Part shown: positions 14,683 through 22,752 of the stretch, piece after piece
Layout of the letters: each line of letters begins with the position of its first letter
Numbering within the stretch: position 1 is the first letter of the stretch
NCBI GenBank assembly: GCA_024223125.1
Contig: JAAEOP010001125.1
Coordinates: forward strand, 1-25,473
DNA length: 25,473 nt
Source: Chloroflexota bacterium
GTDB taxonomy: Bacteria > Chloroflexota > Anaerolineae > Promineifilales > Promineifilaceae
Direction of reading: 5' to 3'
Notes under the pieces: model-generated
Told to the model about the DNA's origin: nothing
Seen by the model: the letters and a program-made list of their open reading frames with translations, nothing else
The model's database searches: none
Position numbers and translations under genes: made by a program

Positions 14683-15582
14683 CTAGCCCCCGGCCCAAGC
14701 TCGTGCAATCCGACGATAATAGAATCCACTGGCATTGGCGGCCTGCGAAACGAACAATAGTAATATTAACAACACGGCCGATTGGGGTTGTTTTTGTTCG
14801 AAGGGAAAACGAAACAAGTTGAGATAAAAAGCAAGTGGTTCCAACCTGATTGGTTTACGTGTTCGTCGCGCGCGCGCGCGATGAAATTGAAAGGCGCCTT
14901 GACCATAGATGAAATGTTGCTGCCAAAAGGAACGCCATTTCAAATGATGAGCATGATAAACAAGCCCCTCTGGTGTATATGTCAGACTGTAGCCGTTATG
15001 AAGCCAACGATCACAAAATTCACGATCTTCACCACCGACCAGACACATACTCTCGTCAAAGCCGCCAATTTCGCGGAAAAGTGCGGCCGCAACAGCAAAA
15101 TTGTTAGACACAAAAAAGCTCACGGCCCGGGAACCTGTCCGGCCAGCGTAATCATAAAGATAATCTAACAACAGATGACTGGTTGTGGCATAAGGATCAC
15201 AGGTTAACGCATTGACAGTACGGCCGCCAATAATGTGCATTGGCGATTCGGTCAGGCGATCAGAAAAACGGTGTAGCCAATCCGGCGCCACCCGGCAGTC
15301 ATCATCGGTAAAAGCCAGATAATCACCCACGGCATGGGCCGCGCCATAATTACGAGCCGCGGCAGGGCCAGTGTTTGTCTGGGTACATAATAAGGTAAGG
15401 TTCATCTGTTTCTGAAAGGGAGCAACAACGGCCGTTACATCTGCCTGTCCCCCGTCATCCACCACAATCACCTCAAAACATTCACGCGGGTAATCCATCT
15501 GAGACAGTGAATCTAAACAGTCGCCCAATTTCGAGGGGCGATTATAGGTGGGTACGATGATCGAAAATTGTAAGGCAGTCAT
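14683..15582 (-). CDS. GT2 family glycosyltransferase
   Basis: Inverting GT-A transferase using a nucleotide sugar in the cytoplasm, 299 residues. Visible motifs are IIVPTYNRP (8-16), VDDGG at 41-45 for nucleotide binding, PAAARNYG (73-80), the DxD-type FTDDDC at 91-96, and GGEDREFCDRW at 183-193 supplying the catalytic base. HAHH follows at 210-213. A hydrophobic C-terminal stretch (AVLLILLLFVSQA) probably ties it to the membrane. A (CG)7 run at 14867-14880 encodes RARAR. It is a clear paralogue of the GT2 at 17449 (shared AAARN, YLAFTDDDC, FLYDY). It lies 20 bp after the upstream gene's stop and its own stop nearly touches the next start. The sugar used is unknown. Confidence 0.93.
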   Translation of the reverse strand: MTALQFSIIVPTYNRPSKLGDCLDSLSQMDYPRECFEVIVVDDGGQADVTAVVAPFQKQMNLTLLCTQTNTGPAAARNYGAAHAVGDYLAFTDDDCRVAPDWLHRFSDRLTESPMHIIGGRTVNALTCDPYATTSHLLLDYLYDYAGRTGSRAVSFFVSNNFAVAAALFREIGGFDESMCLVGGEDREFCDRWLHNGYSLTYTPEGLVYHAHHLKWRSFWQQHFIYGQGAFQFHRARARRTRKPIRLEPLAFYLNLFRFPFEQKQPQSAVLLILLLFVSQAANASGFYYRRIARAWAGG

Positions 15583-15602
15583 GATCTAGTCTCAATTCCT
15601 AT

Positions 15603-17438
15603 TCATTGAAGAAATTCCATTGCAACATCTTCTAACAATTGTTCTTTGATCTCCGGCGTAATTTCAAGTTGGTTAATGGTCTGTACAGCCTCATCATATT
15701 CCAGCGGACTTTTACGTTTGAGAAGGATACCAGTCCAGTTCCTGGGTAAAACAAAACGTTTTATAACTTCATAATCAGAATCATCATTTTCTAAATTTTC
15801 TTCCAACAATGCTTTTATGGCAGTCGAATATTCGTTATTTTCAAGTTGCGGAATATAAAAAAGGTAATCGCTGATCAACCAGGAAATATTTTTCTCGCCT
15901 CTAAAAACAGCAGAATAAATGGTAAGATTTGTAGCTGGATAGGCCCGAACAAGATGATATTCCAGACCAGAATGGCTAATCGTCACTACGTGATCTGTTA
16001 CCAATGCTAATTGGCAATCAATATGTTGACATTGGTCGAGTACGGTTTCTAAAATCATTTCAATCTGCCACACTTCATCGTGTGGTGAATCAGGACAGTA
16101 AGCAATAACCATCCGCCAACCACAAGCTGATTTAAGCGGTATTCCCAACATATTGGCAATCGGATCGCTTACAGATGGAATTCCCCAATTCACAATGGAA
16201 TAGTTCAAAATTGCAAAAAAAAAGACAAGTGTTAATAAAATGGAATTGATTAACCTTATCCCCACAATCGAAATAGGATTATTCCGCGAGATTTTCTTTA
16301 TAGTTGAAGGTAGATACTCGATCAAATCTGTAATGAAAGCAGCAGTAATGATTGCAGCTAGTGGCAGGATGACCGCCCCGTTCATCCAGGCCAAAGTTCC
16401 GGCCCTTAAACCAATGCCGATATACATCAAAATGAAGACAAGACTCATCATAACCGGAAATAATTTTCGCTTAATAAAACCAACAACCAAACCCAATGCA
16501 AGCAACACTGTGAAAAAATTAGATATTGTTCCGGGTAACGTTTGAGCATACCACCAAAATGTAGGCGGCACGTTTCTAAACCCATAGGAAACCAAACTCC
16601 ACGCTGATGCGCTTTCTTTTATGAGATTCGTAAGAGGGTCAATGTGAGGTAAATACCACAAAGCAGTAAGAATCAATGCGATAACAACCGCTAGCACCAA
16701 TCCTTTAAGAACAAAAGGATCTGATAATTTTGTATAGAACCAGCTAAAAGTTTTTCTGTGGTCTGATGGAAAATCAAGCGTTGGCAAAAAGAATATGAGA
16801 TAAATGCTAACTACGCATGTGGCTAAAGGCAGTACATATAGCAAATTGGGATGTACCCAGAAAGCAACAGCAAGCGATAGTCCAACCAACCAGGCAATTT
16901 TTTCAGAACGGTTCTTCAGTAAGGAGAAAAGAAGCCATAAGGAAACGGCCGTTACAGCGGGCACAATAGCATGTGGCCGCGTCATTTTTGCCAGATTGGA
17001 AATCGTCGGATAGGTTAGCACGATAAGGGCAGCTAATAAACCAGTCTCATTGTTTTTTGCCAATTTGCCCAGTTGAAAGACAGAAACTGCAAGAATTGCG
17101 TTGGCAAATATATTGGAAAACAACATCGCATCGGAAGAACGTTCAATGAACAGAATACTAGGAATCGTTAATAGCTGATAGAGTGGCGGCCTACTGCCCA
17201 CAGACATTTTGTCTAAAGCTTGAATGATCTGTGGAATACCACTCTCTCTCATTATGTCAATAAATATCAATGTTTTCGTAGCATATGGATCAAAAAATGG
17301 TTGTGGACGGGTATCATGAACCACCCATTGGACACTCAGATAGCTATTGATAAGAATCATAAGTATGAGCAAACCATATATATAATAGGTTTTTATGTAT
17401 ATGGCTTTCAACGGTGATTCTTGTTCCAGCATATTCAT
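15603..17438 (-). CDS. GT39-like GT-C membrane glycosyltransferase
   Basis: 611 residues with about ten helices and a soluble C-terminal part from about 420 (CGWRMVIAYCPDSPHDEVWQ...). The loop after helix 1 holds HDTRPQPFFDPYATKTLIF (41-59) and SRPPLYQLLTIP at 82-93, matching the D-x-x and xPP positions of ArnT/PMT-like enzymes. NLAKMTRPHAIVPA lies in the next loop. I chose ATG 17438, 11 bases after the upstream GT2 stop and behind GAAGG. An ATG at 17516 would overlap that gene by 68 bases. Base composition is visibly A+T-rich with one CGGCCG core (near 16948), unlike its neighbours, so this gene may have been swapped in. Its product probably works with the adjoining GT2 proteins. Confidence 0.83.
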   Translation of the reverse strand: MNMLEQESPLKAIYIKTYYIYGLLILMILINSYLSVQWVVHDTRPQPFFDPYATKTLIFIDIMRESGIPQIIQALDKMSVGSRPPLYQLLTIPSILFIERSSDAMLFSNIFANAILAVSVFQLGKLAKNNETGLLAALIVLTYPTISNLAKMTRPHAIVPAVTAVSLWLLFSLLKNRSEKIAWLVGLSLAVAFWVHPNLLYVLPLATCVVSIYLIFFLPTLDFPSDHRKTFSWFYTKLSDPFVLKGLVLAVVIALILTALWYLPHIDPLTNLIKESASAWSLVSYGFRNVPPTFWWYAQTLPGTISNFFTVLLALGLVVGFIKRKLFPVMMSLVFILMYIGIGLRAGTLAWMNGAVILPLAAIITAAFITDLIEYLPSTIKKISRNNPISIVGIRLINSILLTLVFFFAILNYSIVNWGIPSVSDPIANMLGIPLKSACGWRMVIAYCPDSPHDEVWQIEMILETVLDQCQHIDCQLALVTDHVVTISHSGLEYHLVRAYPATNLTIYSAVFRGEKNISWLISDYLFYIPQLENNEYSTAIKALLEENLENDDSDYEVIKRFVLPRNWTGILLKRKSPLEYDEAVQTINQLEITPEIKEQLLEDVAMEFLQ

Positions 17439-17448
17439 TGCAGTACCT

Positions 17449-18339
17449 TCAGCTTTTCTTGAGCATGACAAGACACCGATATATCCGTTCGAAAAAAATA
17501 CCGACCCGATAAGCAATTTGCGCTATTATTACCAAACTTCGCGTTCTCCAAGATAACGAAGAATGGTAGAGTTGTCGCCCCAATTCCAAATAAAAGCTGG
17601 TTGCAGAATGAGGCACATCGCTCTCGTTATCTAAATGGCTTTGCCCCGCATAAAAATAATATCCTCCCCGACCGTATCTAAATTGTTGGCGTATGTGTCC
17701 TCTATTATTAAGTTTATGGCAGTGCCACACACAAGCAATGGGACAATATACCTGACGATACCCTAGCCGCACCATGCGATGGCTAAACTCGAGATCTTCT
17801 GCGGCCGCTATTCGGTAACTTTCATCAAAGCCCCCCGCTTTTTCAAAAGCAGTCCGACGATAGGCTGCATTATTCGTAATCAATAACAGCGCATTTCCTT
17901 GCTCATCGCGCATATAATCGTATAAAAAATCTACTAAGAATTGGGCTGTTTGCATACCTCTTTCTTCTGGCTGAGGATTCTTGGCTCGGCCGCCTACTCC
18001 ATCTACATTTTCTTTCTCAAAGGTCTGGGCAAATTGTTGCAACCAATCCGACTCTACACAGCAATCATCGTCGGTAAAAGCCAGGTAATCATATTGGGCA
18101 AGCGCCACCCCTTTATTGCGGGCGGCGGCCGGACCAGATGGAGGTATTTCCACCAATCTCAAAGGTAATAATTGGCACATTTGGTTAGTCACGGCCGTAA
18201 ATGATTCCTCGCCGCCATCATTCACCACAATCAACTCCCAACAGTCCGTAGGGTAATCCAACATGGCAAAGCTCTCCAGACAGTTTGCCAACGCTTCCGG
18301 CCTGTTTCGTGTGGGAATAATTACGCTGAATTTGATCAT
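17449..18339 (-). CDS. GT2 family glycosyltransferase
   Basis: 296 residues, GT-A fold. IIPTRNRPE at 7-15, VNDGG at 39-43, GPAAARNKG at 69-77, FTDDDC at 88-93 and AAAEDLEFSHR at 178-188 give the nucleotide site, metal site and base. VWHCH follows at 204-208. It is a paralogue of the GT2 at 14683 with the same spacing of motifs. Start is ATG 18339 with a GTG directly in front, and no clear ribosome site. The next gene begins 11 bases after its stop. It is followed by a GT-C gene, as its paralogue is, so the GT2/GT-C pair looks duplicated. A 78-base gap separates it from the sulfotransferase upstream. Confidence 0.93.
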   Translation of the reverse strand: MIKFSVIIPTRNRPEALANCLESFAMLDYPTDCWELIVVNDGGEESFTAVTNQMCQLLPLRLVEIPPSGPAAARNKGVALAQYDYLAFTDDDCCVESDWLQQFAQTFEKENVDGVGGRAKNPQPEERGMQTAQFLVDFLYDYMRDEQGNALLLITNNAAYRRTAFEKAGGFDESYRIAAAEDLEFSHRMVRLGYRQVYCPIACVWHCHKLNNRGHIRQQFRYGRGGYYFYAGQSHLDNESDVPHSATSFYLELGRQLYHSSLSWRTRSLVIIAQIAYRVGIFFERIYRCLVMLKKS

Positions 18340-18420
18340 CACAAACAGGCAATGAAAATGGGATCACTCTTTAATTGTGAAAATCGATGATTTTTCATAT
18401 TCATAAATGTGGATGTCCAC

Positions 18421-19188
18421 TTATTCTTCATCAGAAAGCATCCATTCAAAAGGTGTACCGTTTAATTCCCCTGCTACTTCAGCATAATTAGTTATGATTT
18501 CTCGTAAAGGAAAGGGATTAGAACGGCCGTAACGTACAATCACTTCAATATTATCAATGTTCAAATAATGGCAGCATTTTGCATATCCTATCTGAGGATC
18601 GAGCAAAATATCATCTTCATAAATAAGATTTAAGGGGGAAAATGGCTCCAGCATCATTTGAATAGCCGCAAAATCTTGCGCATACTGTGCCAAATGCGCT
18701 AACAAGGGCATGTGCGCCCAATCAATGGAAACCCGGTTCAAATTCAGGTCAATCGGGGTCAAGACCTGGGGCTGCCCTGGCTGCTGGTGCCATTGTTTTG
18801 TTTGCTGGGCCACAAGACTAGAAACGACCTTACGCAAGTAATTTTTTCTTTTAAGCACAACAAAATGCAAAAAACCAAGCTCTAACAGGCGCTCAAAGAA
18901 TTCGGGCAGTGGCATTTGGAACAAACGCAAGTGGAAAAATTTCACTTCCGCCCCATACATAGTAGCGGTTGCTCGTTCCAACCGTTCTTGCAACAAAAGA
19001 ACAGGGTTGCCCTGCGGACTGGCTAGACCTTGTATTCTGGCAGCCTGTAATTGATGAATATACACCTCATGATCCCAAAACAAATGGGGATGCTGCTGTA
19101 ACATATCACCCAGAACCTGGCTACCACTCCGGCCAATGTGGAACATCATTACTTTCACAACGGCCGTTTCCTCCACACCAAAACCCAT
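18421..19188 (-). CDS. Sulfotransferase (PAPS-dependent), divergent type
   Basis: 255 residues. The 5'-phosphosulfate loop reads FHIGRSGSQVLGDMLQQHP at 16-34, the GRSGS variant of the family's RSGT/S loop. The 3'-phosphate site is probably VLKRKNYLRKVVSSLVA at 111-127, with R/K and S in the expected places. LIYEDDILLDP at 188-198 matches the YE(D)L..DP end of the fold. This family moves a sulfo group from PAPS to a hydroxyl or amine of a sugar or other small molecule. It is less like the two sulfotransferases upstream than they are like each other, so a different acceptor position is likely (inference). GAGGGAG precedes the ATG. The gap to the upstream gene is 13 bases. Confidence 0.85.
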   Translation of the reverse strand: MGFGVEETAVVKVMMFHIGRSGSQVLGDMLQQHPHLFWDHEVYIHQLQAARIQGLASPQGNPVLLLQERLERATATMYGAEVKFFHLRLFQMPLPEFFERLLELGFLHFVVLKRKNYLRKVVSSLVAQQTKQWHQQPGQPQVLTPIDLNLNRVSIDWAHMPLLAHLAQYAQDFAAIQMMLEPFSPLNLIYEDDILLDPQIGYAKCCHYLNIDNIEVIVRYGRSNPFPLREIITNYAEVAGELNGTPFEWMLSDEE

Positions 19189-19201
19189 CCTTCAAACTCC
19201 C

Positions 19202-19987
19202 TCAAATATAGTTCAAACGAGCCATCGTCGTTCCAGCTATCGCCAAGACATCATCCAATTCAGACTGCATTAATCCTTGAGAATATTTGCCAATACTGGT
19301 TGTTTTTACTGATTGTACTTGAAGAAAATCGTCTGGGGCTACGCCCAACCATTTACCCAATGCAGCCAGGACAAATTGGGGTTGACGCACTAATTCTTCA
19401 TATCGGATAATGTATATCTGATCGGAAAGTGACTCCATCAATTCTATTTTTTCCACCCAATTACGGGCAATTTTTGCGGCCGTGTCCACTTCTCCAGCCC
19501 AGGGGCGGCTGCGCCACTCAGTTCGCACTTTTTCTAAAAATGAACTGGTCACATCGCGACAATCACGGTAAATGACAATGACCCTCACCAGTTTACTGGT
19601 CATCAAATTGGGTAAAAGGGGCATATATTGCGGCCATTTGTCTCCCACAACTTGAGCATCGGGGAATGTCTGGCTTAATGAGTTGGCAACGGCCGTTATC
19701 GTAATGTTTCTTTTGTCGTAAGCAGCCAGTCGTTTCATATAGGCGACCGTAAAACTCAAATTATGCCAATGTCTGCGCGGGCTGTTAACATAGTCTGAAT
19801 TGTAGGCCCAACGGCCGTTTACCAGCCGCCATTGAGCCAACCGATTAAATAGGGAACGGCTGTAATTTTCCCCCACATCTGAAAAACAGCTAAACTCATT
19901 TGTAAATCGCATTTGCGGATGAGCGTCACAAAGGCGGCGCAGCATCGTTGTACCAGATCGCTGATGTCCTGAAATCAACACAACCAT
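19202..19987 (-). CDS. Sulfotransferase (PAPS-dependent)
   Basis: 261 residues, full length. GHQRSGTTMLRRL at 7-19 is the 5'-phosphosulfate loop. VIVIYRDCRDVTSSF at 136-150 is the 3'-phosphate site with R141, R144 and S148/S149. GDKWP at 115-119 and RYEELVRQP at 195-203 are further family marks. IGKYSQGL (232-239) lies near the PAPS-binding C-terminal loop (KxGxxG-like position). It closely resembles the protein at 20065, sharing VVGDKWP, IVIYRDCRDVTSSFL and SIGKY.QGL. A 77-base gap separates the two; this gene has a GAGAGGAT-type site before its ATG. The acceptor is likely a surface glycan of the same cluster (inference). Confidence 0.92.
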   Translation of the reverse strand: MVVLISGHQRSGTTMLRRLCDAHPQMRFTNEFSCFSDVGENYSRSLFNRLAQWRLVNGRWAYNSDYVNSPRRHWHNLSFTVAYMKRLAAYDKRNITITAVANSLSQTFPDAQVVGDKWPQYMPLLPNLMTSKLVRVIVIYRDCRDVTSSFLEKVRTEWRSRPWAGEVDTAAKIARNWVEKIELMESLSDQIYIIRYEELVRQPQFVLAALGKWLGVAPDDFLQVQSVKTTSIGKYSQGLMQSELDDVLAIAGTTMARLNYI

Positions 19988-20064
19988 CGCTTAACATCCT
20001 CTCAACCTGTCCAGACGGTGGCTTTAGCAGCCAAGGAGCGGCCAAACACAAAGCGCCTAACCCG

Positions 20065-20883
20065 TCATGCCAAATAACCTAATCGTTCCATTGTTGGGCC
20101 GGCAACTTCCATTATCGTTTCAAGCTCCTTATCTGTCAGTCCCTCTTGATATTTGCCTATGCTGCCTGGTTTTATCGTACCCGGAAACTTGGCGGGATCA
20201 ACGCCCAAATATTCTCCCATACGTATTAATTCATGCTCAGGCTGCCGCATCAAAGATTCATACTGTAAGATGAATATTTTGTCTGAATGAGCCTCCATTA
20301 TTTTAATTCCTGTTACCCAACGGGAGGCAATTTTTTCGGCCGTATCAATCTTGTTAATCCAATCTGTATTGCTCCAATCACTACGAGATTTCTTTAAGAA
20401 AGAACTGGTTACATCACGGCAATCACGATAAATAACTATCCGCTTTAAGTTGGATATTTTTGTAAACTTGCCCAACTCGAACAGATAATCAGGCCATTTA
20501 TCTCCGACAACATCTGCCTGGGGAAATAGGCGCCGATATGCTGTTTCAATGCTTTCTGCATTAATCCGCCACTGCAAACCTATCCCCAAATAAAACAAAT
20601 ACCGTAAAGTAAAAATCAAATTGTTTCCATCATAATTTTGCTTGTCCTTAGCAAAAGCGCTGTCAATAGCCCACTCTCCTCTAACACGCTGCCAACAGCC
20701 GATGATATTACGTGCATGAGCAACATATGTTTGCCCCAAGAAAGTATAATTTCCAAATTCACTGGTGACTGCCATTTCTGGATGCCAGGTACACAATGTT
20801 TGTAACAAACCTGTTCCCGATCGTGGATGTCCAGCTATTATCAAAGCTACTTGTCTTTTCTTTACCTTGTTATTGCTTTTCAT
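20065..20883 (-). CDS. Sulfotransferase (PAPS-dependent), paralogue
   Basis: 272 residues from ATG 20883. IIAGHPRSGTGLLQTLC at about 15-31 is the 5'-phosphosulfate loop. DVVGDKWPDYL and RIVIYRDCRDVTSSFLKK provide the second site, then LQYESLMRQPE and SIGKYQEGL. It differs from its neighbour at 19202 mainly in the middle acceptor region. The ATG chosen has AAGG upstream. A GTG at 20904, overlapping the stop of the ABC gene by 4 bases (GTGA), would add seven residues and gives tight coupling, so the true start is open. The overlap shows that the ABC transporter and sulfotransferases are one transcription unit. Confidence 0.9.
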   Translation of the reverse strand: MKSNNKVKKRQVALIIAGHPRSGTGLLQTLCTWHPEMAVTSEFGNYTFLGQTYVAHARNIIGCWQRVRGEWAIDSAFAKDKQNYDGNNLIFTLRYLFYLGIGLQWRINAESIETAYRRLFPQADVVGDKWPDYLFELGKFTKISNLKRIVIYRDCRDVTSSFLKKSRSDWSNTDWINKIDTAEKIASRWVTGIKIMEAHSDKIFILQYESLMRQPEHELIRMGEYLGVDPAKFPGTIKPGSIGKYQEGLTDKELETIMEVAGPTMERLGYLA

Positions 20884-20900
20884 ATATCGTAACCTTTTTA

Positions 20901-22742
20901 TCACGTTTCACGTTTCACATTTTCCACCCTATCCAAACGGCGGCGATGCAATTTGTATAAAGTAGCATATTCACCCCTTTGTTCCATCAGTTCTTCATGT
21001 GAACCACTCTCGGTAATGCGACCTTTACCCATCACCAAAATGCGGTCCGCTATACTCACAGTAGAAAAACGGTGTGAAATCAGAAGTGTCGTTCGTCCCT
21101 GTGCCAATTTCCGAAAATCAGAAAAAATACGATACTCTGTGCGCGGATCAAGATTGGAGGTAGGCTCATCTAAAACGAGGAGAGACGCATCACGGGCAAA
21201 GGCGCGGGCAATAGCTATCTTTTGCCATTGGCCGCCAGAAAGTGTATGAGTGCCAAACATTCGTCCTAAGAACGTGTCGTACCCCTGAGGCATGTTGTTA
21301 ATCATATGATGAGCATCTGCTAGCCGGGCGATTTCTTCTACTCGCGCCCGATCGTTCATCAAGTTATGCCAATCTCCGTAGGCAATATTATGGGCGGCGG
21401 TGGCTTCATAACGGCCGTAGCGCTGAAAAACAAATGAAATCTGCTTATGCAAATAATCCAACGGCAACTGGCGAATATCCACATCATCCAGCAAAACCTG
21501 CCCAGCTATAGGATCATATAAGCGAGCAATCAGCTTAACCAGCGTCGTTTTGCCAACCCCATTCCGGCCCACAATCGCCACTGTTTCCCCAGGATTAACC
21601 TGCAAAGAAATACCTTTTAAGGTCGGCTCTGCGGCTCCAGGATACGTAAACACAACATCTTGCAACGTTACCGCGCCCCGGCACACATCCGGTTCTACAA
21701 CTTCCAACACAGGTTTATGCAGCGTCGGTTCCAATTCAAAAAATTCACGCAGATTGGCAATATACAACATATTCTCCAAAGCCTCTGTCGTTGCTATAAT
21801 GGCCTGTTCTAAAGAATGTCGCAGTCGGGCCATCGCCCCACCGTAAATAGCCACATCGCCGATGGTTAAATTGTCTGTCACCGCTTGCAGCACGACATGG
21901 GCAAATGTTATATAGAAACCCAACGAGGCAATGGCGGCGTAAAGTGAACTGCCCCAAAATATACGCCGGTTTACCTTTTGATTGTGATCGCGAAATTCGG
22001 TCATGAGCGCCCGATACTTGCCAATGAGCAGAGGCGCCAGACGCAGCAGTTTTACTTCTGGAACCCATTCATGTCTGGTTAGGCGCATGACAAAATAGCG
22101 TGTCCAACGCTGCTTGGTAATGCGGTTGAACTCCATTTTGTAACGCTCTTTTGCCAAACGCCATTGGAAGAACATATAGGGGACGGCGATCAGAATCAAG
22201 ACGATGATGATGAGTGGTTCAATGATTGCCAAAATAACGACCAGGGAAATGATTTGGATGATGTTGGCGGCAATGTTCAGGAGTTTGCTTATAAAAAGAG
22301 AAAAACGTTGGGCAACCCCTTGCTGTGTCCGCTCCAGCATATCCTGAAAACGGATATCCTCAAAGTGGGCCATATCTAGCCGGGAAGCGTGTTCTAAAAC
22401 ATCGGCCGTAATGTGCAAATTGAGTTCATCATGTAAACGACGATGGAAATATTTGACGGCAAAATCCCCTAATGTTTCTAAGAGTGTGACGCCAAACCCA
22501 ATACTCAACCAGAAGATGAGGACATTGGTATTGTTACTGCCATTGGCAAGGCTGTCGGCAATAGCGTTAATTAGCCCGCGTACCGCAATTGCCAACGCAG
22601 CCGGGGCCAAACTGTGCAGCAAAGTGACCGCAGACAAAGCCAGCAGCAGCCCTTTATGGATATGCCAGGTAAGAGTCAACGCCCAACGAGCGCTTTGCAG
22701 CAAGACGGTGATGTCGGTGCGGGATAGTTGTTGCCCGTCCAC
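20901..22742 (-). CDS. ABC exporter, fused membrane and ATPase domains
   Basis: 613 residues, half-transporter that acts as a dimer in the inner membrane. Membrane helices fall at about 30-60, 74-96, 158-195 and 262-300. The ATPase domain has GRNGVGKTT at 392-400 (Walker A), Q440, LSGGQWQKIAIARA at 501-514 (signature), SLLVLDEPTS at 520-529 (Walker B) and SHRFST at 556-561. All catalytic residues are present, so it should be active. It starts with GTG behind GGGAG, 10 bases after the upstream GT2 stop. Such exporters flip lipid-linked sugars (PglK/MsbA type) or export small products. In a cluster with glycosyl- and sulfotransferases, flipping a lipid-linked glycan is the best guess (inference). 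Confidence 0.93.
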   Translation of the reverse strand: MDGQQLSRTDITVLLQSARWALTLTWHIHKGLLLALSAVTLLHSLAPAALAIAVRGLINAIADSLANGSNNTNVLIFWLSIGFGVTLLETLGDFAVKYFHRRLHDELNLHITADVLEHASRLDMAHFEDIRFQDMLERTQQGVAQRFSLFISKLLNIAANIIQIISLVVILAIIEPLIIIVLILIAVPYMFFQWRLAKERYKMEFNRITKQRWTRYFVMRLTRHEWVPEVKLLRLAPLLIGKYRALMTEFRDHNQKVNRRIFWGSSLYAAIASLGFYITFAHVVLQAVTDNLTIGDVAIYGGAMARLRHSLEQAIIATTEALENMLYIANLREFFELEPTLHKPVLEVVEPDVCRGAVTLQDVVFTYPGAAEPTLKGISLQVNPGETVAIVGRNGVGKTTLVKLIARLYDPIAGQVLLDDVDIRQLPLDYLHKQISFVFQRYGRYEATAAHNIAYGDWHNLMNDRARVEEIARLADAHHMINNMPQGYDTFLGRMFGTHTLSGGQWQKIAIARAFARDASLLVLDEPTSNLDPRTEYRIFSDFRKLAQGRTTLLISHRFSTVSIADRILVMGKGRITESGSHEELMEQRGEYATLYKLHRRRLDRVENVKRET

Positions 22743-22752
22743 GTAAAGCTCC

